In this document: positions 1 through 6,157 of the stretch, piece after piece
How the letters are laid out: each line of letters begins with the position of its first letter
How positions within the stretch are numbered: the first letter of the stretch is position 1
Program-made: the position numbers and the translations under genes
DNA from: an uncultured Eubacteriales bacterium
GTDB taxonomy: Bacteria > Bacillota > Clostridia > Oscillospirales > Acutalibacteraceae
Direction: 5' to 3'
Length of the DNA stretch: 8,777 nt
Assembly: GCA_934476545.1 (NCBI GenBank)
Contig: CAKSOB010000059.1
Span: forward strand, 1 to 8,777
The notes under the pieces: model-generated
The model's input: only the letters and a program-made list of their open reading frames with translations
What the model was told of the DNA's origin: nothing
Databases searched by the model: none

Positions 1-327
1 CAACTGTACGTTGGAAAGGTATCGGATGGCTATTATTTTTCACTGTCTGGAAGTTCAAAGAGCCGCAGCAAAGATACCATCCGGTGTTTTCTGACCCTGC
101 GTGCAGCCGGTTTGCCTGTGAGATTGCACGAGGGAAACAAGATGCAAGCGCGGCTGGAAGAAACGGACATGATCGGCATTGTGCCGGAAGGCAGAACGAC
201 ACGGTACATTTATTCGATCATGGGATATGATTTTCTGGATGCAGTGCATCTATATGATGGCGATAAACCAGAACAGGTAGCAGAAAAAGCGATCTGGAAA
301 TCGGAAATAGAATGCAAACTCTTGTAA
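1..327 (+). CDS. 3' end of an unrecognised gene (start lies before the window)
   Basis: The frame is open from the first base to a TAA at 325-327, giving 108 visible residues with no stop, so the gene almost certainly begins upstream of the window. The visible part runs from QLYVGKVSDGYYF through a serine-rich SGSSKSRSK segment to a basic and acidic middle and ends in ECKLL. A TTG-initiated ORF at 112 in the same frame is probably only an internal codon. I see no signal peptide, transmembrane segment or known catalytic motif, and I do not recognise the family. A ribosome binding site for the next gene (AAAGGGGAG) overlaps its stop region, and only 12 bases separate the two, so they are likely co-transcribed. 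No function is proposed. Confidence 0.6.
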   Translation, partial: QLYVGKVSDGYYFSLSGSSKSRSKDTIRCFLTLRAAGLPVRLHEGNKMQARLEETDMIGIVPEGRTTRYIYSIMGYDFLDAVHLYDGDKPEQVAEKAIWKSEIECKLL

Positions 328-339
328 AGGGGAGCAGCA

Positions 340-507
340 ATGAACGGTATCTTATTGGACATCCAGTATAATCCAGAGCAAAATAATTATATTTACAGTT
401 TCCGGATGTCAGAACAGAAAAAACTCGATTTAGAAAAACGTCTGCAAGATTATGGAGCTACTTTGGAAGAAGCGATTCCGAATTATTTGCAGGCTGTGAT
501 AGATTAG
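340..507 (+). CDS. Small 55-residue protein, ribbon-helix-helix-like pattern
   Basis: ATG at 340 follows the purine-rich site AAAGGGGAG at 326-334, and the frame ends with TAG at 505-507. The protein has a short hydrophobic strand (ILLDIQY), then an NNYIYSFRMSE segment, then two predicted helices (KKLDLEKRLQDYG and TLEEAIPNYLQAVID). The order strand, helix, turn at G/T, helix resembles RelB/DinJ-type ribbon-helix-helix antitoxins, where an R.DE..K stretch is followed by an LGLT-type turn. That likeness is pattern-level only. No toxin-sized partner is adjacent. Its body aligns without gaps to the C-terminal half of the 134-residue protein at 1478-1882 (shared EN-type turn, IY, M.E, K and L positions), so the two may be related. 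It could be a DNA-binding regulator of this operon or simply an uncharacterised small protein. Confidence 0.6.
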   Translation: MNGILLDIQYNPEQNNYIYSFRMSEQKKLDLEKRLQDYGATLEEAIPNYLQAVID

Positions 508-542
508 AAAGATAAGGACACACAGCCCTAAAATAAAAATGT

Positions 543-582
543 CTCCCCATGGGACACATCAAAAATGAGAGGTGCGGGGAGT
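543..582 (+). promoter_or_regulatory. Inverted repeat in the 128-base gap before the first metallophosphoesterase gene
   Basis: CTCCCC at 543-548 is complementary to GGGGAG at 577-582 with 28 bases between; a smaller TGTC/GACA pairing is nested at its left arm. No U-tract follows, so this is not a standard terminator. It sits in the leader of the gene starting at 636 and could fold in the mRNA or be an operator. I found no convincing -35/-10 pair in this gap. Confidence 0.25.
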
Positions 583-635
583 CCTGTCACAAATATTATA
601 CATGGAAATATGTGAAATTGCAAGGTGGTAAGCGT

Positions 636-1466
636 ATGATTTATATCACAGGGGATACCCACGGAGACTTTAGAAATGTGGCGCGATTTTGTGAGCGAAT
701 CCAGACAGAAAAAACAGATATTCTGATCATCCTTGGTGATGCTGGCATCAATTATCATGGCGGAGAACAGGATGCTAAAAGGAAAAAATATCTGGAATCG
801 CTGCCTATTACTATCTTTGCAATTCACGGAAATCACGAGATGCGGCCACAGACGATTCCGAGTTACCATGAGGTCGAATGGAACGGCGGCACCGTGTATA
901 TAGAGGATGAATATCCGCACATCCTGTTTGCCAAGGATGGCGAACTGTACGATATTGGCGGTCAGCGCACGGTTGTAATCGGCGGCGCGTACAGCGTGGA
1001 CAAGTCATATCGGCTGCTGCACGGACTTGGTTGGTGGCCGGATGAGCAGCCATCGGAAGAAATCAAGCGCAGGGTGGAAGAGAATCTGGGTGAGGCTGGC
1101 TGGGAAGTAGACGTAGTTCTGACACATACAGCACCATTAAAGTACGAACCCAGAGAGGTTTTCCTTCCGGGAATAAACCAAAGCATGGTGGACAAATCGA
1201 CCGAACAATGGCTGGACAGCATCGAGGAGCGGCTGAATTATTGGAAATGGTACTGCGGGCATTATCATACCATTAAGAAAATCGACAGAATCGAGTTTAT
1301 GTTCGATAATTTTGATGAATTTCCACAAGCAGATGACAGCTGGGATGATTTTGACTGGTGTTGCGAATGCAGTGATAATGGGGATGACTTTTATACAGAT
1401 GAGAATGGCGAACAAGTATGGAGGTGTTTGGATTGCCCGTTTGACCCACTAAAAGATGATGAATGA
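636..1466 (+). CDS. Calcineurin-like metallophosphoesterase with C-terminal cysteine cluster
   Basis: Likely a two-metal phosphoesterase acting on a phosphomonoester or phosphodiester; the substrate is unknown. I chose the start at 636 because AAGGTGG at 622-628 lies seven bases upstream and the family's first motif then begins at residue 6; the frame is open back to 549 but those codons look untranslated. Of 276 residues, the metal ligands are visible in family order: D7 and H9 (GDTHGD), D35 (GDAG), N66-H67 (GNHE), H164 (LTHTAP), and H209/H211 (GHYH). The catalytic core therefore looks complete. After it comes an acidic tail with C242, C243, C245 and, 19 residues later, C264 and C267 (CLDC), arranged like a small zinc ribbon. 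That is not part of the basic fold and may bind nucleic acid or a partner. Its stop overlaps the ATG at 1463, and the genes that follow are almost contiguous. Confidence 0.88.
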   Translation: MIYITGDTHGDFRNVARFCERIQTEKTDILIILGDAGINYHGGEQDAKRKKYLESLPITIFAIHGNHEMRPQTIPSYHEVEWNGGTVYIEDEYPHILFAKDGELYDIGGQRTVVIGGAYSVDKSYRLLHGLGWWPDEQPSEEIKRRVEENLGEAGWEVDVVLTHTAPLKYEPREVFLPGINQSMVDKSTEQWLDSIEERLNYWKWYCGHYHTIKKIDRIEFMFDNFDEFPQADDSWDDFDWCCECSDNGDDFYTDENGEQVWRCLDCPFDPLKDDE

Positions 1467-1477
1467 AAGGAAACAAC

Positions 1478-1882
1478 ATGGAAACGATTAGTTTGTTGCA
1501 GCTGGTGCAGGCAACCAGCGGTCTGGCAGGCCGGAATAATACACAGCTTTTTATTGACGGCAAGCCCATCATAGAAATCCGCATTACCGTTAAGGACGGG
1601 AAACCGCAGGTGAATTTGATCAGCGCGAGCAATGCGGACGAAGATAACGCTGAGTCTGAACCGGAACCATACCCGGTGCAGTGTGATTTTGACTCAGAAA
1701 ATAACCAGTGGATTTATACAATTTCTATGCCGGAAAAGGACAAAAATGCGCTTGCAGAAATCTGTAAATCCAGTAAAATAAAGGTAGAAGGTTTGCTTCA
1801 GGAGTTCTTCCGCTGGATCGTCTGGGATAAAGAAGCCGCAGTACGTTGGCTGCAAGGTGAAGATGAGCAGAAGAAGGTGTAG
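1478..1882 (+). CDS. Unrecognised 134-residue protein with ribbon-helix-helix-like C-terminal half
   Basis: Two in-frame ATGs exist. The one at 1463 overlaps the previous stop, but the GAAAGGA purine run at 1465-1471 is well placed only for the ATG at 1478, so I use that. The N-terminal half (METISLLQLVQATSGL, then an LFIDGKPIIEIRI stretch) looks like a small alpha/beta domain, followed by an acidic, low-complexity linker (EDNAESEPEPYP) near residues 54-66. The C-terminal part (about residues 68-125) carries an NNQWIYTISMPEKDK strand, then two helices, and aligns without gaps to the 55-residue protein at 340-507. It ends two bases before the next start and its 3' end holds the AAGAAGGTG binding site for that gene, so the two are coupled. 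No catalytic motif is seen. A regulatory or adaptor role in the operon is possible but unproven. Confidence 0.68.
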   Translation: METISLLQLVQATSGLAGRNNTQLFIDGKPIIEIRITVKDGKPQVNLISASNADEDNAESEPEPYPVQCDFDSENNQWIYTISMPEKDKNALAEICKSSKIKVEGLLQEFFRWIVWDKEAAVRWLQGEDEQKKV

Positions 1883-1884
1883 AT

Positions 1885-2736
1885 ATGGGACGCAAAGATA
1901 ATCTAGAGATTTTTGAGGATACGCAGCGGTTGTACAGCAACAACGAACGCCTGATTTCCGTAGTTAAGCATTCCAGCGCGGCGCAAGAGTGCTTTGCGGG
2001 GAGGGGACTGCAATGGTACGGCCCGGGGTATCGAATCTATCAGAAACCGGCCAAAATCATTGTAAGTCCAAAGCGGACGCTGGAAGCAGCGGCACCGTAT
2101 GCCTATGCAGGAAAGAAAGTTTGTATTTTGAATTTTGCATCTGCAACCAATCCGGGTGGAGGTGTGACCAAAGGTTCATCTGCACAAGAAGAAGCCATCT
2201 GCCGCTGCTCTACACTCTATGCAAACCTGAAGGAGCAGTACGCATGGAATGCTTTTTATGCTCCACACCGCCGCGCACATGACCCGTTGCACAATGATGA
2301 CTGCATTTATACACCGGGTGTGATGGTTTTTAAGTCGGACACGGATTATCCGCAGCTGTTGCCAGAAGATAAATGGTATTCTGTAAATGTCCTGACTTGC
2401 GCTGCACCCAACTTGCGGGAGCGTCCCAGCAACGAAATGAACGCTGGTGATGGCGATGCCGCCGTGCATATCAGCCGGGAAGACCTGCAAGCCTTGCATG
2501 AAAAACGGATGCGTCGGGTGCTGGAAATTGCATGGAGAAAAGGAAATGAGGTTGTGATTCTTGGCGCATTTGGCTGCGGTGCGTTTCGTAACCCGCCGGC
2601 GGTTGTGGCGCAGGCTATGAAAACGGCAGTGCAGGAATACCGGAAAAACTTTGAAACAATTGAGTTTGCTGTGTACTGCGGAACGCAGTATGACACGAAC
2701 TATCGAGTATTCCAGCAAATTCTTAGCGGTCTGTAA
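1885..2736 (+). CDS. TIGR02452/DUF2263 macro-fold protein, microbial poly(ADP-ribose) glycohydrolase type
   Basis: Proteins of this family share the macrodomain fold of bacterial PARG, which hydrolyses ribose-ribose bonds of poly(ADP-ribose). Here the diagnostic loop is intact: GGG at residues 91-93, seven residues, then QEE at 101-103, with both glutamates present. It is preceded by the NFASATNP segment (N83, N89) that lines the ADP-ribose pocket. A second family block, GAFGCGAFRNPP, lies at about 227-238, near the C-terminus as expected. The length, 283 residues, is normal and the protein looks complete and cytosolic. The start at 1885 is two bases after the previous stop with AAGAAGGTG just upstream. 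Native bacterial substrates are poorly known; free ADP-ribose derivatives or ADP-ribosylated protein or nucleic acid are candidates. Co-occurrence with a metallophosphoesterase fits stepwise processing of such a compound, which is inference. Its last codons (CTTAGCGGT) match the sequence at the head of the repeat that follows. Confidence 0.88.
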   Translation: MGRKDNLEIFEDTQRLYSNNERLISVVKHSSAAQECFAGRGLQWYGPGYRIYQKPAKIIVSPKRTLEAAAPYAYAGKKVCILNFASATNPGGGVTKGSSAQEEAICRCSTLYANLKEQYAWNAFYAPHRRAHDPLHNDDCIYTPGVMVFKSDTDYPQLLPEDKWYSVNVLTCAAPNLRERPSNEMNAGDGDAAVHISREDLQALHEKRMRRVLEIAWRKGNEVVILGAFGCGAFRNPPAVVAQAMKTAVQEYRKNFETIEFAVYCGTQYDTNYRVFQQILSGL

Positions 2737-2747
2737 GCCGCTGCCAT

Positions 2748-2947
2748 GGTCGGTGCGGAGACTTAAAACACACACGAGCGCAGGGGAAAACTGTGAAAAA
2801 ACCAGAAGATGCGGCGTGCCTTGGAGCGCGCCGTTCTCCAACTTAGCGGTCGGTGCGGAGACCTTAAACCTGCACGAGTGCAGGGGAAAGCTGCGTAAAA
2901 GCCAGGAGATGCGGCGTACCTTGAGGTGCGCCGGTCTCCGTATATTA
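2748..2947 (+). repeat. Two tandem 100-bp copies of a foldable element
   Basis: GGTCGGTGCGGAGAC occurs at 2748-2762 and again at 2848-2862, exactly 100 bases apart. From there the two units align without any gap. Over 2761-2840 against 2861-2940 I count 17 mismatches in 80, so identity is near 80 percent. Shared blocks include GCAGGGGAAA, AGATGCGGCGT and the GCGCC region. A short CTTAGCGGT stands before both copies (2722-2730, inside the end of the preceding gene, and 2842-2850). The copies lie between a gene stop and a promoter-like region, so this is either a small mobile or amplified intergenic element or a duplicated structured RNA. No terminal target-site duplication is apparent. Confidence 0.8.
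2856..2940 (+). ncRNA. Candidate structured RNA or cruciform in the second repeat copy
   Basis: The second copy folds well. The outer stem pairs CGGAGACC (2856-2863) with GGTCTCCG (2933-2940), eight pairs. Inside, CCTGCA/TGCAGG closes a CGAG loop (2869-2884), and GGCGTACC (2913-2920) pairs with GGTGCGCC (2925-2932) around TTGA. In the first copy the last stem keeps its pairing at one changed position (A2918-T2927 becomes G2818-C2827), but its outer stem and first hairpin have decayed. Only one such compensating change is visible, so a transcribed RNA is not proven, and DNA-level selection as an inverted-repeat element is the main alternative. Confidence 0.4.
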
Positions 2948-2948
2948 T
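2921..2948 (+). promoter_or_regulatory. Possible promoter for the XRE regulator gene
   Basis: TTGAGG at 2921-2926 and TATTAT at 2943-2948 are 16 bases apart and point to the gene starting at 2970; a TATAAC at 2946-2951 is an alternative -10. The -35 falls in the loop of the last hairpin of the repeat element, so the element may have supplied this promoter. The first repeat copy keeps TTGG but has no -10 after it. Confidence 0.35.
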
Positions 2949-2969
2949 AACATAATTATTGAGAAAATA

Positions 2970-3332
2970 ATGAAAATAAACGATTTATTTGATCAGCGCG
3001 GTCTTGTAGCGGTGAAGCTGAAAGGCTGCATTCGAGAGCATGGCTTTACAAAGGCGTCCTTTGCAAGGAAAGCTGGTATTTCAAGACCCATGCTGGATGA
3101 ACTCTTGGAGGGAAATATTGATAATGAACGTGTGTTCGATGATTGCGTTTCAAGGGCTTTGGATGCTTTAAATATTTCAGAAGATGACTGGGCCTGTTTT
3201 GTGCCAAAGCATAAATCGACAGACACCGTGTGCAGAGAGAGCGTGCCAAAAGACTATCGGATGAGCGAAAAAGCCCAAAAGCAGTACGTCTTGCTCATGG
3301 ACATCCTCGAACTTTGCGAAATCTATTATTGA
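2970..3332 (+). CDS. XRE-family helix-turn-helix protein
   Basis: A 120-residue cytosolic protein. Residues about 14-73 fit a lambda-repressor-like HTH: VAVKLKGCIREHGFTKASFARKAGISRPMLD has the spacing of helix 1, an A..AGIS turn and a recognition helix starting at SRPMLDELLEG. It continues to ISEDDWACFVP, an ending also common in this class. The tail from about residue 75 is unassigned and ends in a helical LLMDILELCEIYY. The ribosome binding site is weak (TTGAGAA upstream of the ATG), but no better start exists in frame. The next gene starts 20 bases downstream, so they probably share a transcript. Such proteins usually repress their own promoter, which would put the operator near the repeat element at 2748-2947; that part is inference. 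Confidence 0.75.
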   Translation: MKINDLFDQRGLVAVKLKGCIREHGFTKASFARKAGISRPMLDELLEGNIDNERVFDDCVSRALDALNISEDDWACFVPKHKSTDTVCRESVPKDYRMSEKAQKQYVLLMDILELCEIYY

Positions 3333-3352
3333 GGAATTGACAGGAGGCAGGT

Positions 3353-4048
3353 ATGAGATACTATATAGCAGACTGCCATTTTTATCATAAAAATTTGCTG
3401 ACGGAAATGGACAACCGTGGGTTTGAGTCTGTTGAGCAGATGAACGAAGTGATGATAGAAAAGTGGAATAAAAAGGTCCACGCCCGTGATGAGGTCGTAA
3501 TCCTTGGCGACCTGTCTCTTGGCAACGGAAAGGAAACCAACGAAATACTATGTCGGCTGAAGGGACGGCTCTGCTTGATCCGTGGAAATCACGATGAAAA
3601 GTACTTAAGGGACAAGGATTTTGACGCTTCCCGGTTTGAGTGGGTCAATGACTATGCAGAAATTCATGACAGTAAGCGAAAAATTGTATTAATGCACTAT
3701 CCGATTTTTTGCTATAACGGTCAGTTCAGACGTGAGGCGGACGGTACACCATTGACCTACATGTTGCATGGGCATATTCATAAATCGGCGGATCAGGAGC
3801 TGGTGGACAGGTTTTGCAAAGAGACCAGAGCCACACTGCGGAAAAGCGCCCATCAGGAAGAAGCTCTGCCGGTGCCGTGTCAGATGATCAACTGCTTCTG
3901 CATGTATTCGGATTACACGCCGCAGACGCTGGAAGAGTGGGTGGAGTGTGATCAAAGGCGGCGCGACAAAGCGGACAGGCAAGAGACATTGCTCCGTGCA
4001 TTAGACAGATTTTCGCCGGATTTCATGAGCAATGGACGCTGCCAATGA
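3353..4048 (+). CDS. Second calcineurin-like metallophosphoesterase
   Basis: A 231-residue cytosolic phosphoesterase of the short type often carried by phages and mobile elements. A strong AGGAGG at 3342-3347 precedes the ATG. Metal-binding positions are present in order: D7 and H9 (ADCHFYH), D53 (GDLS), N79-H80 (RGNHD), H115 (LMHYP) and H141/H143 (HGHIH), so the active site looks complete. The region after about residue 190, rich in R, D and Q, is variable and likely helical. It differs clearly from the enzyme at 636-1466: no cysteine tail, a shorter core, and different spacing between motifs, so the two are not recent duplicates. Substrate unknown. It follows the XRE gene closely and may be controlled by it. 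The TGA stop overlaps two ATG codons at 4045 and 4048 that open only a 26-codon ORF, discussed under rejected items. Confidence 0.85.
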   Translation: MRYYIADCHFYHKNLLTEMDNRGFESVEQMNEVMIEKWNKKVHARDEVVILGDLSLGNGKETNEILCRLKGRLCLIRGNHDEKYLRDKDFDASRFEWVNDYAEIHDSKRKIVLMHYPIFCYNGQFRREADGTPLTYMLHGHIHKSADQELVDRFCKETRATLRKSAHQEEALPVPCQMINCFCMYSDYTPQTLEEWVECDQRRRDKADRQETLLRALDRFSPDFMSNGRCQ

Positions 4049-4059
4049 TGGGAAAGACG

Positions 4060-4191
4060 GAATTTTGTCGCAAACTGCACCTTAAAAAGCAAGAATTTTG
4101 TCGCAGACAACATAATAATAGCTGAGAAAATTGTCGCAAGCACTATCAAAAAACGCAAGAATTTTGTTGCGGAGCCGTTGATAATTAGGCC
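4060..4191 (+). repeat. Four boxes in exact 33-bp register upstream of the DUF4143 ATPase gene
   Basis: GAATTTTGTCGCA begins at 4060 and 4093, with variants GAAAATTGTCGCA at 4126 and GAATTTTGTTGCG at 4159. All three intervals are exactly 33 bases, or about three helical turns, while the roughly 20 bases between boxes differ. Boxes 2 and 4 are also preceded by GCAA. The last box ends seven bases before a predicted -35 (4178). The layout fits binding sites for a protein on one DNA face, or an old tandem duplication of a 33-bp unit. Read as protein, the unit would be 11 residues (EFCR...), but stops fall in that frame. Confidence 0.75.
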
Positions 4192-4206
4192 GCGATATGG
4201 TAAGAT
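4178..4206 (+). promoter_or_regulatory. Predicted sigma-70 promoter of the DUF4143 ATPase gene
   Basis: TTGATA at 4178-4183 and TAAGAT at 4201-4206 are 17 bases apart, and a TG at 4198-4199 extends the -10. Transcription would start near 4213, leaving a leader of about 26 bases that contains AAGGAGGAG at 4225-4233. The four-box array lies immediately upstream, where an activator or repressor could act. Confidence 0.6.
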
Positions 4207-4238
4207 ACTGGTGAGAGCACGAATAAGGAGGAGCGTAT

Positions 4239-5594
4239 ATGCTGTATCGAAAGGCCTATGACAAACTAAAAATGTGGAAACAGCAAAAGAGTCGGACCGC
4301 CCTTTGCATTCAAGGTGCACGACAAATCGGAAAGACCACAGTAGTGCGTGAATTTGGAAAAAATGAGTATAAATGCTTTATTGAATTCAACTTCGTCTCC
4401 GATACGGATGCAAGACGAGTGTTCGATGGAAATCTCGATGCAAATACGATTATTGAAGGATTGTCAGCACTGGTGCGCAAACCATTGATTCCGGGCAATA
4501 CGCTGATTTTATTTGATGAGATACAGGAATGCCCCAATGCCAGAACTGCAATCAAGTTTTTGGTTGAGGATGGACGGTTTGATTACATTGAGACTGGTTC
4601 ACTTTTGGGTGTGAAGAATAAAGTGGTTCGTTCATTACCGGTTGGATTTGAAGAATTGTATACAATGTACCCGATGGACTTTGAAGAGTTTATTCTTGCA
4701 AACGGCGTTCAGCGGACAACAATTGATACAATGAGAGAGGCATACAATGCAAGGATGCCTGTTTCTGATGTCATTCATACGACACTGAGAAAGCTGTTCT
4801 ATTCCTATATTATTGTTGGTGGAATGCCGAAAGTAGTTCAGACCTATGTCCAAACACATGATATAGGACGAGTACTTCGAGACCAAAATGAAATTCTTGA
4901 TTTGTATAGACAAGATATTTCCAAATACGCAGCAGAAAATGATAGGCCCAAAATCAGAGCAATTTTCGATTCGATTCCTTCTCAGCTGAATGAAAAGAAT
5001 CGGCGCTTTACAGTGAGCAGTTTGAAAGCGAGCGCACGCCTTGATCGATATGAAGACAGCTTTAACTGGCTGGTTGATGCAGGAGTTGCAAATCCTTGCT
5101 ACAACATTGAAGAACCTAAGGCTGCTTTGAAATTAAATGAAAAACGCAGCTATTTCAAGTTATATGCGGGTGATACAGGGTTGCTTTGCGCTCTTTCAAT
5201 GGACAATATCCAATTCAGCATTTTACAAGGCGATTTAAGTGTAAATATGGGTAGCATTTTGGAAAATGTAATGTCCCAGATGTTTGTTGCAAATGGTTTC
5301 TCCTTACATTATTTTGACACAAAGAGATATGGTGAGTTGGATTTTGTGATGCAGGAAGGTACTGCTATCGATTTGGTGGAAATCAAGTCTGGCAATGACT
5401 ACAAGAAGCATGCTGCACTTGATAAGGTTTTGGCAGTAGAAGAATGGAAAGCAAAGCAGGCAATTGTTTTCTGCAAAGATAATGTTCAGGTGGAAGATAG
5501 AATTCTATATCTTCCATGGTATATGGCAATTTTCTTTAAGCAGGAGCAACTCTCCGAAGGATTGACTTACGAAGTGGATTTAAGTGGACTTTAA
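4239..5594 (+). CDS. AAA-family ATPase with DUF4143 domain
   Basis: A 451-residue ATP-binding protein of the AAA_14/DUF4143 group, common in anaerobic Firmicutes and archaea, whose cellular role is not established. The Walker A is GARQIGKT (residues 26-33) and Walker B is LILFDEIQE (89-97), both intact, with the family's TGSLLG and YPMDFEEF segments following. The DUF4143 part starts near residue 200 (IVGGMPKVVQTYV) and continues through the C-terminal half. ELDFVMQEG...LVEIKSG at 366-385 has the D...E.K spacing seen in restriction-nuclease-like folds, which this family retains although nuclease activity is doubtful. AAGGAGGAG lies five bases before the ATG. It probably leads a transcript that runs into the next gene, 37 bases away. 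Its own promoter with the 33-bp box array suggests dedicated control. Base use is more AT-rich than genes left of 2736. Confidence 0.9.
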   Translation: MLYRKAYDKLKMWKQQKSRTALCIQGARQIGKTTVVREFGKNEYKCFIEFNFVSDTDARRVFDGNLDANTIIEGLSALVRKPLIPGNTLILFDEIQECPNARTAIKFLVEDGRFDYIETGSLLGVKNKVVRSLPVGFEELYTMYPMDFEEFILANGVQRTTIDTMREAYNARMPVSDVIHTTLRKLFYSYIIVGGMPKVVQTYVQTHDIGRVLRDQNEILDLYRQDISKYAAENDRPKIRAIFDSIPSQLNEKNRRFTVSSLKASARLDRYEDSFNWLVDAGVANPCYNIEEPKAALKLNEKRSYFKLYAGDTGLLCALSMDNIQFSILQGDLSVNMGSILENVMSQMFVANGFSLHYFDTKRYGELDFVMQEGTAIDLVEIKSGNDYKKHAALDKVLAVEEWKAKQAIVFCKDNVQVEDRILYLPWYMAIFFKQEQLSEGLTYEVDLSGL

Positions 5595-5631
5595 TTAGTG
5601 TGCAAAATTTTTTGACGGAGGAGACAATCGG

Positions 5632-6087
5632 ATGAATAAGGAAAATGATTCCGTAAATGATTTTGGTAAATATCTAGAGGGCAAACCTGCGTACAAGATA
5701 TATACTGAATATAAGAAAATACTTTCTGAAGGAAGTAAAGGAATACTGTTTAGTCAAAAGATGTCTCTCTATCTTGGGGCAAAGGATGACGACGAATTAA
5801 TGGCTGCAATAGCTTGTTTTACGCTTCCTCAAATGGACGAGGCGTTAAAAGTGTTGCACAAACTTATTTGCGATAATTCACTAATGATAGAAGCCATGAA
5901 ACAGATGTATCCGGATGGAAAAATGAGCACACTACAGAGAAAGACTATCCAATATTGGAGAACGCCGGAAGGCGAAAAAGGCAAGGAGAATAAAGAACTT
6001 GATGAAGCGATTGAGGCTTTTACGAGTTTGGAAAAAGGTACAGTGCTCCGAGTGCTTCATAAATGGGTGCCACAGACTAGGTGGTGA
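5632..6087 (+). CDS. Unrecognised 151-residue protein upstream of the Septu-like pair
   Basis: ATG at 5632 follows a clean GGAGGAG at 5617-5623 with eight bases of spacing, so the gene is probably real. The protein looks all-helical and soluble: an N-terminal NDFGKYLEGKPAYKIY segment, helices with KILSEGSKGILFSQKMSLYLG, a hydrophobic ACFTLPQMDEALKVLHKLI stretch, then a charged EGEKGKENKELDEAIEAF region and an ending in HKWVPQTRW. No metal-binding, nucleotide-binding or membrane motif is visible and I do not recognise a family. It lies 37 bases after the DUF4143 gene and 70 bases before the PtuA-like gene with no terminator seen on either side, so it may belong to either neighbour. A third component of the defence module is possible but is pure inference from position. 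Confidence 0.68.
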   Translation: MNKENDSVNDFGKYLEGKPAYKIYTEYKKILSEGSKGILFSQKMSLYLGAKDDDELMAAIACFTLPQMDEALKVLHKLICDNSLMIEAMKQMYPDGKMSTLQRKTIQYWRTPEGEKGKENKELDEAIEAFTSLEKGTVLRVLHKWVPQTRW

Positions 6088-6157
6088 AAAGAGCGCAGGG
6101 AACCTATAAATATATGTGAACAATTTGAAAATGGGACATATTAACGAGGGAGGCTAT

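Noticed and set aside
549..635. Upstream extension of the first metallophosphoesterase by 29 codons
   Set aside because: The catalytic domain begins right at the ATG at 636, which has AAGGTGG in front; the upstream codons have no ribosome binding site and overlap an inverted repeat.
2176..2841. 221-codon minus-strand ORF across the PARG-type gene
   Set aside because: It lies opposite a gene with strong family motifs, has no recognisable domain and is an antisense shadow. Other minus-strand ORFs in the window fail for the same reason.
4045..4125. 26-codon ORF overlapping the stop of the second metallophosphoesterase, reading EFCRKLHL and EFCRRQHN units
   Set aside because: It only translates the first two boxes of the 33-bp array, stops inside the third unit, and has no good binding site. 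The DNA period explains the peptide repeats.
4060..4191. Reading the 33-bp array as a CRISPR
   Set aside because: The conserved part is only 13 bases and the period 33 bases, with no cas genes and no spacer-sized gaps.
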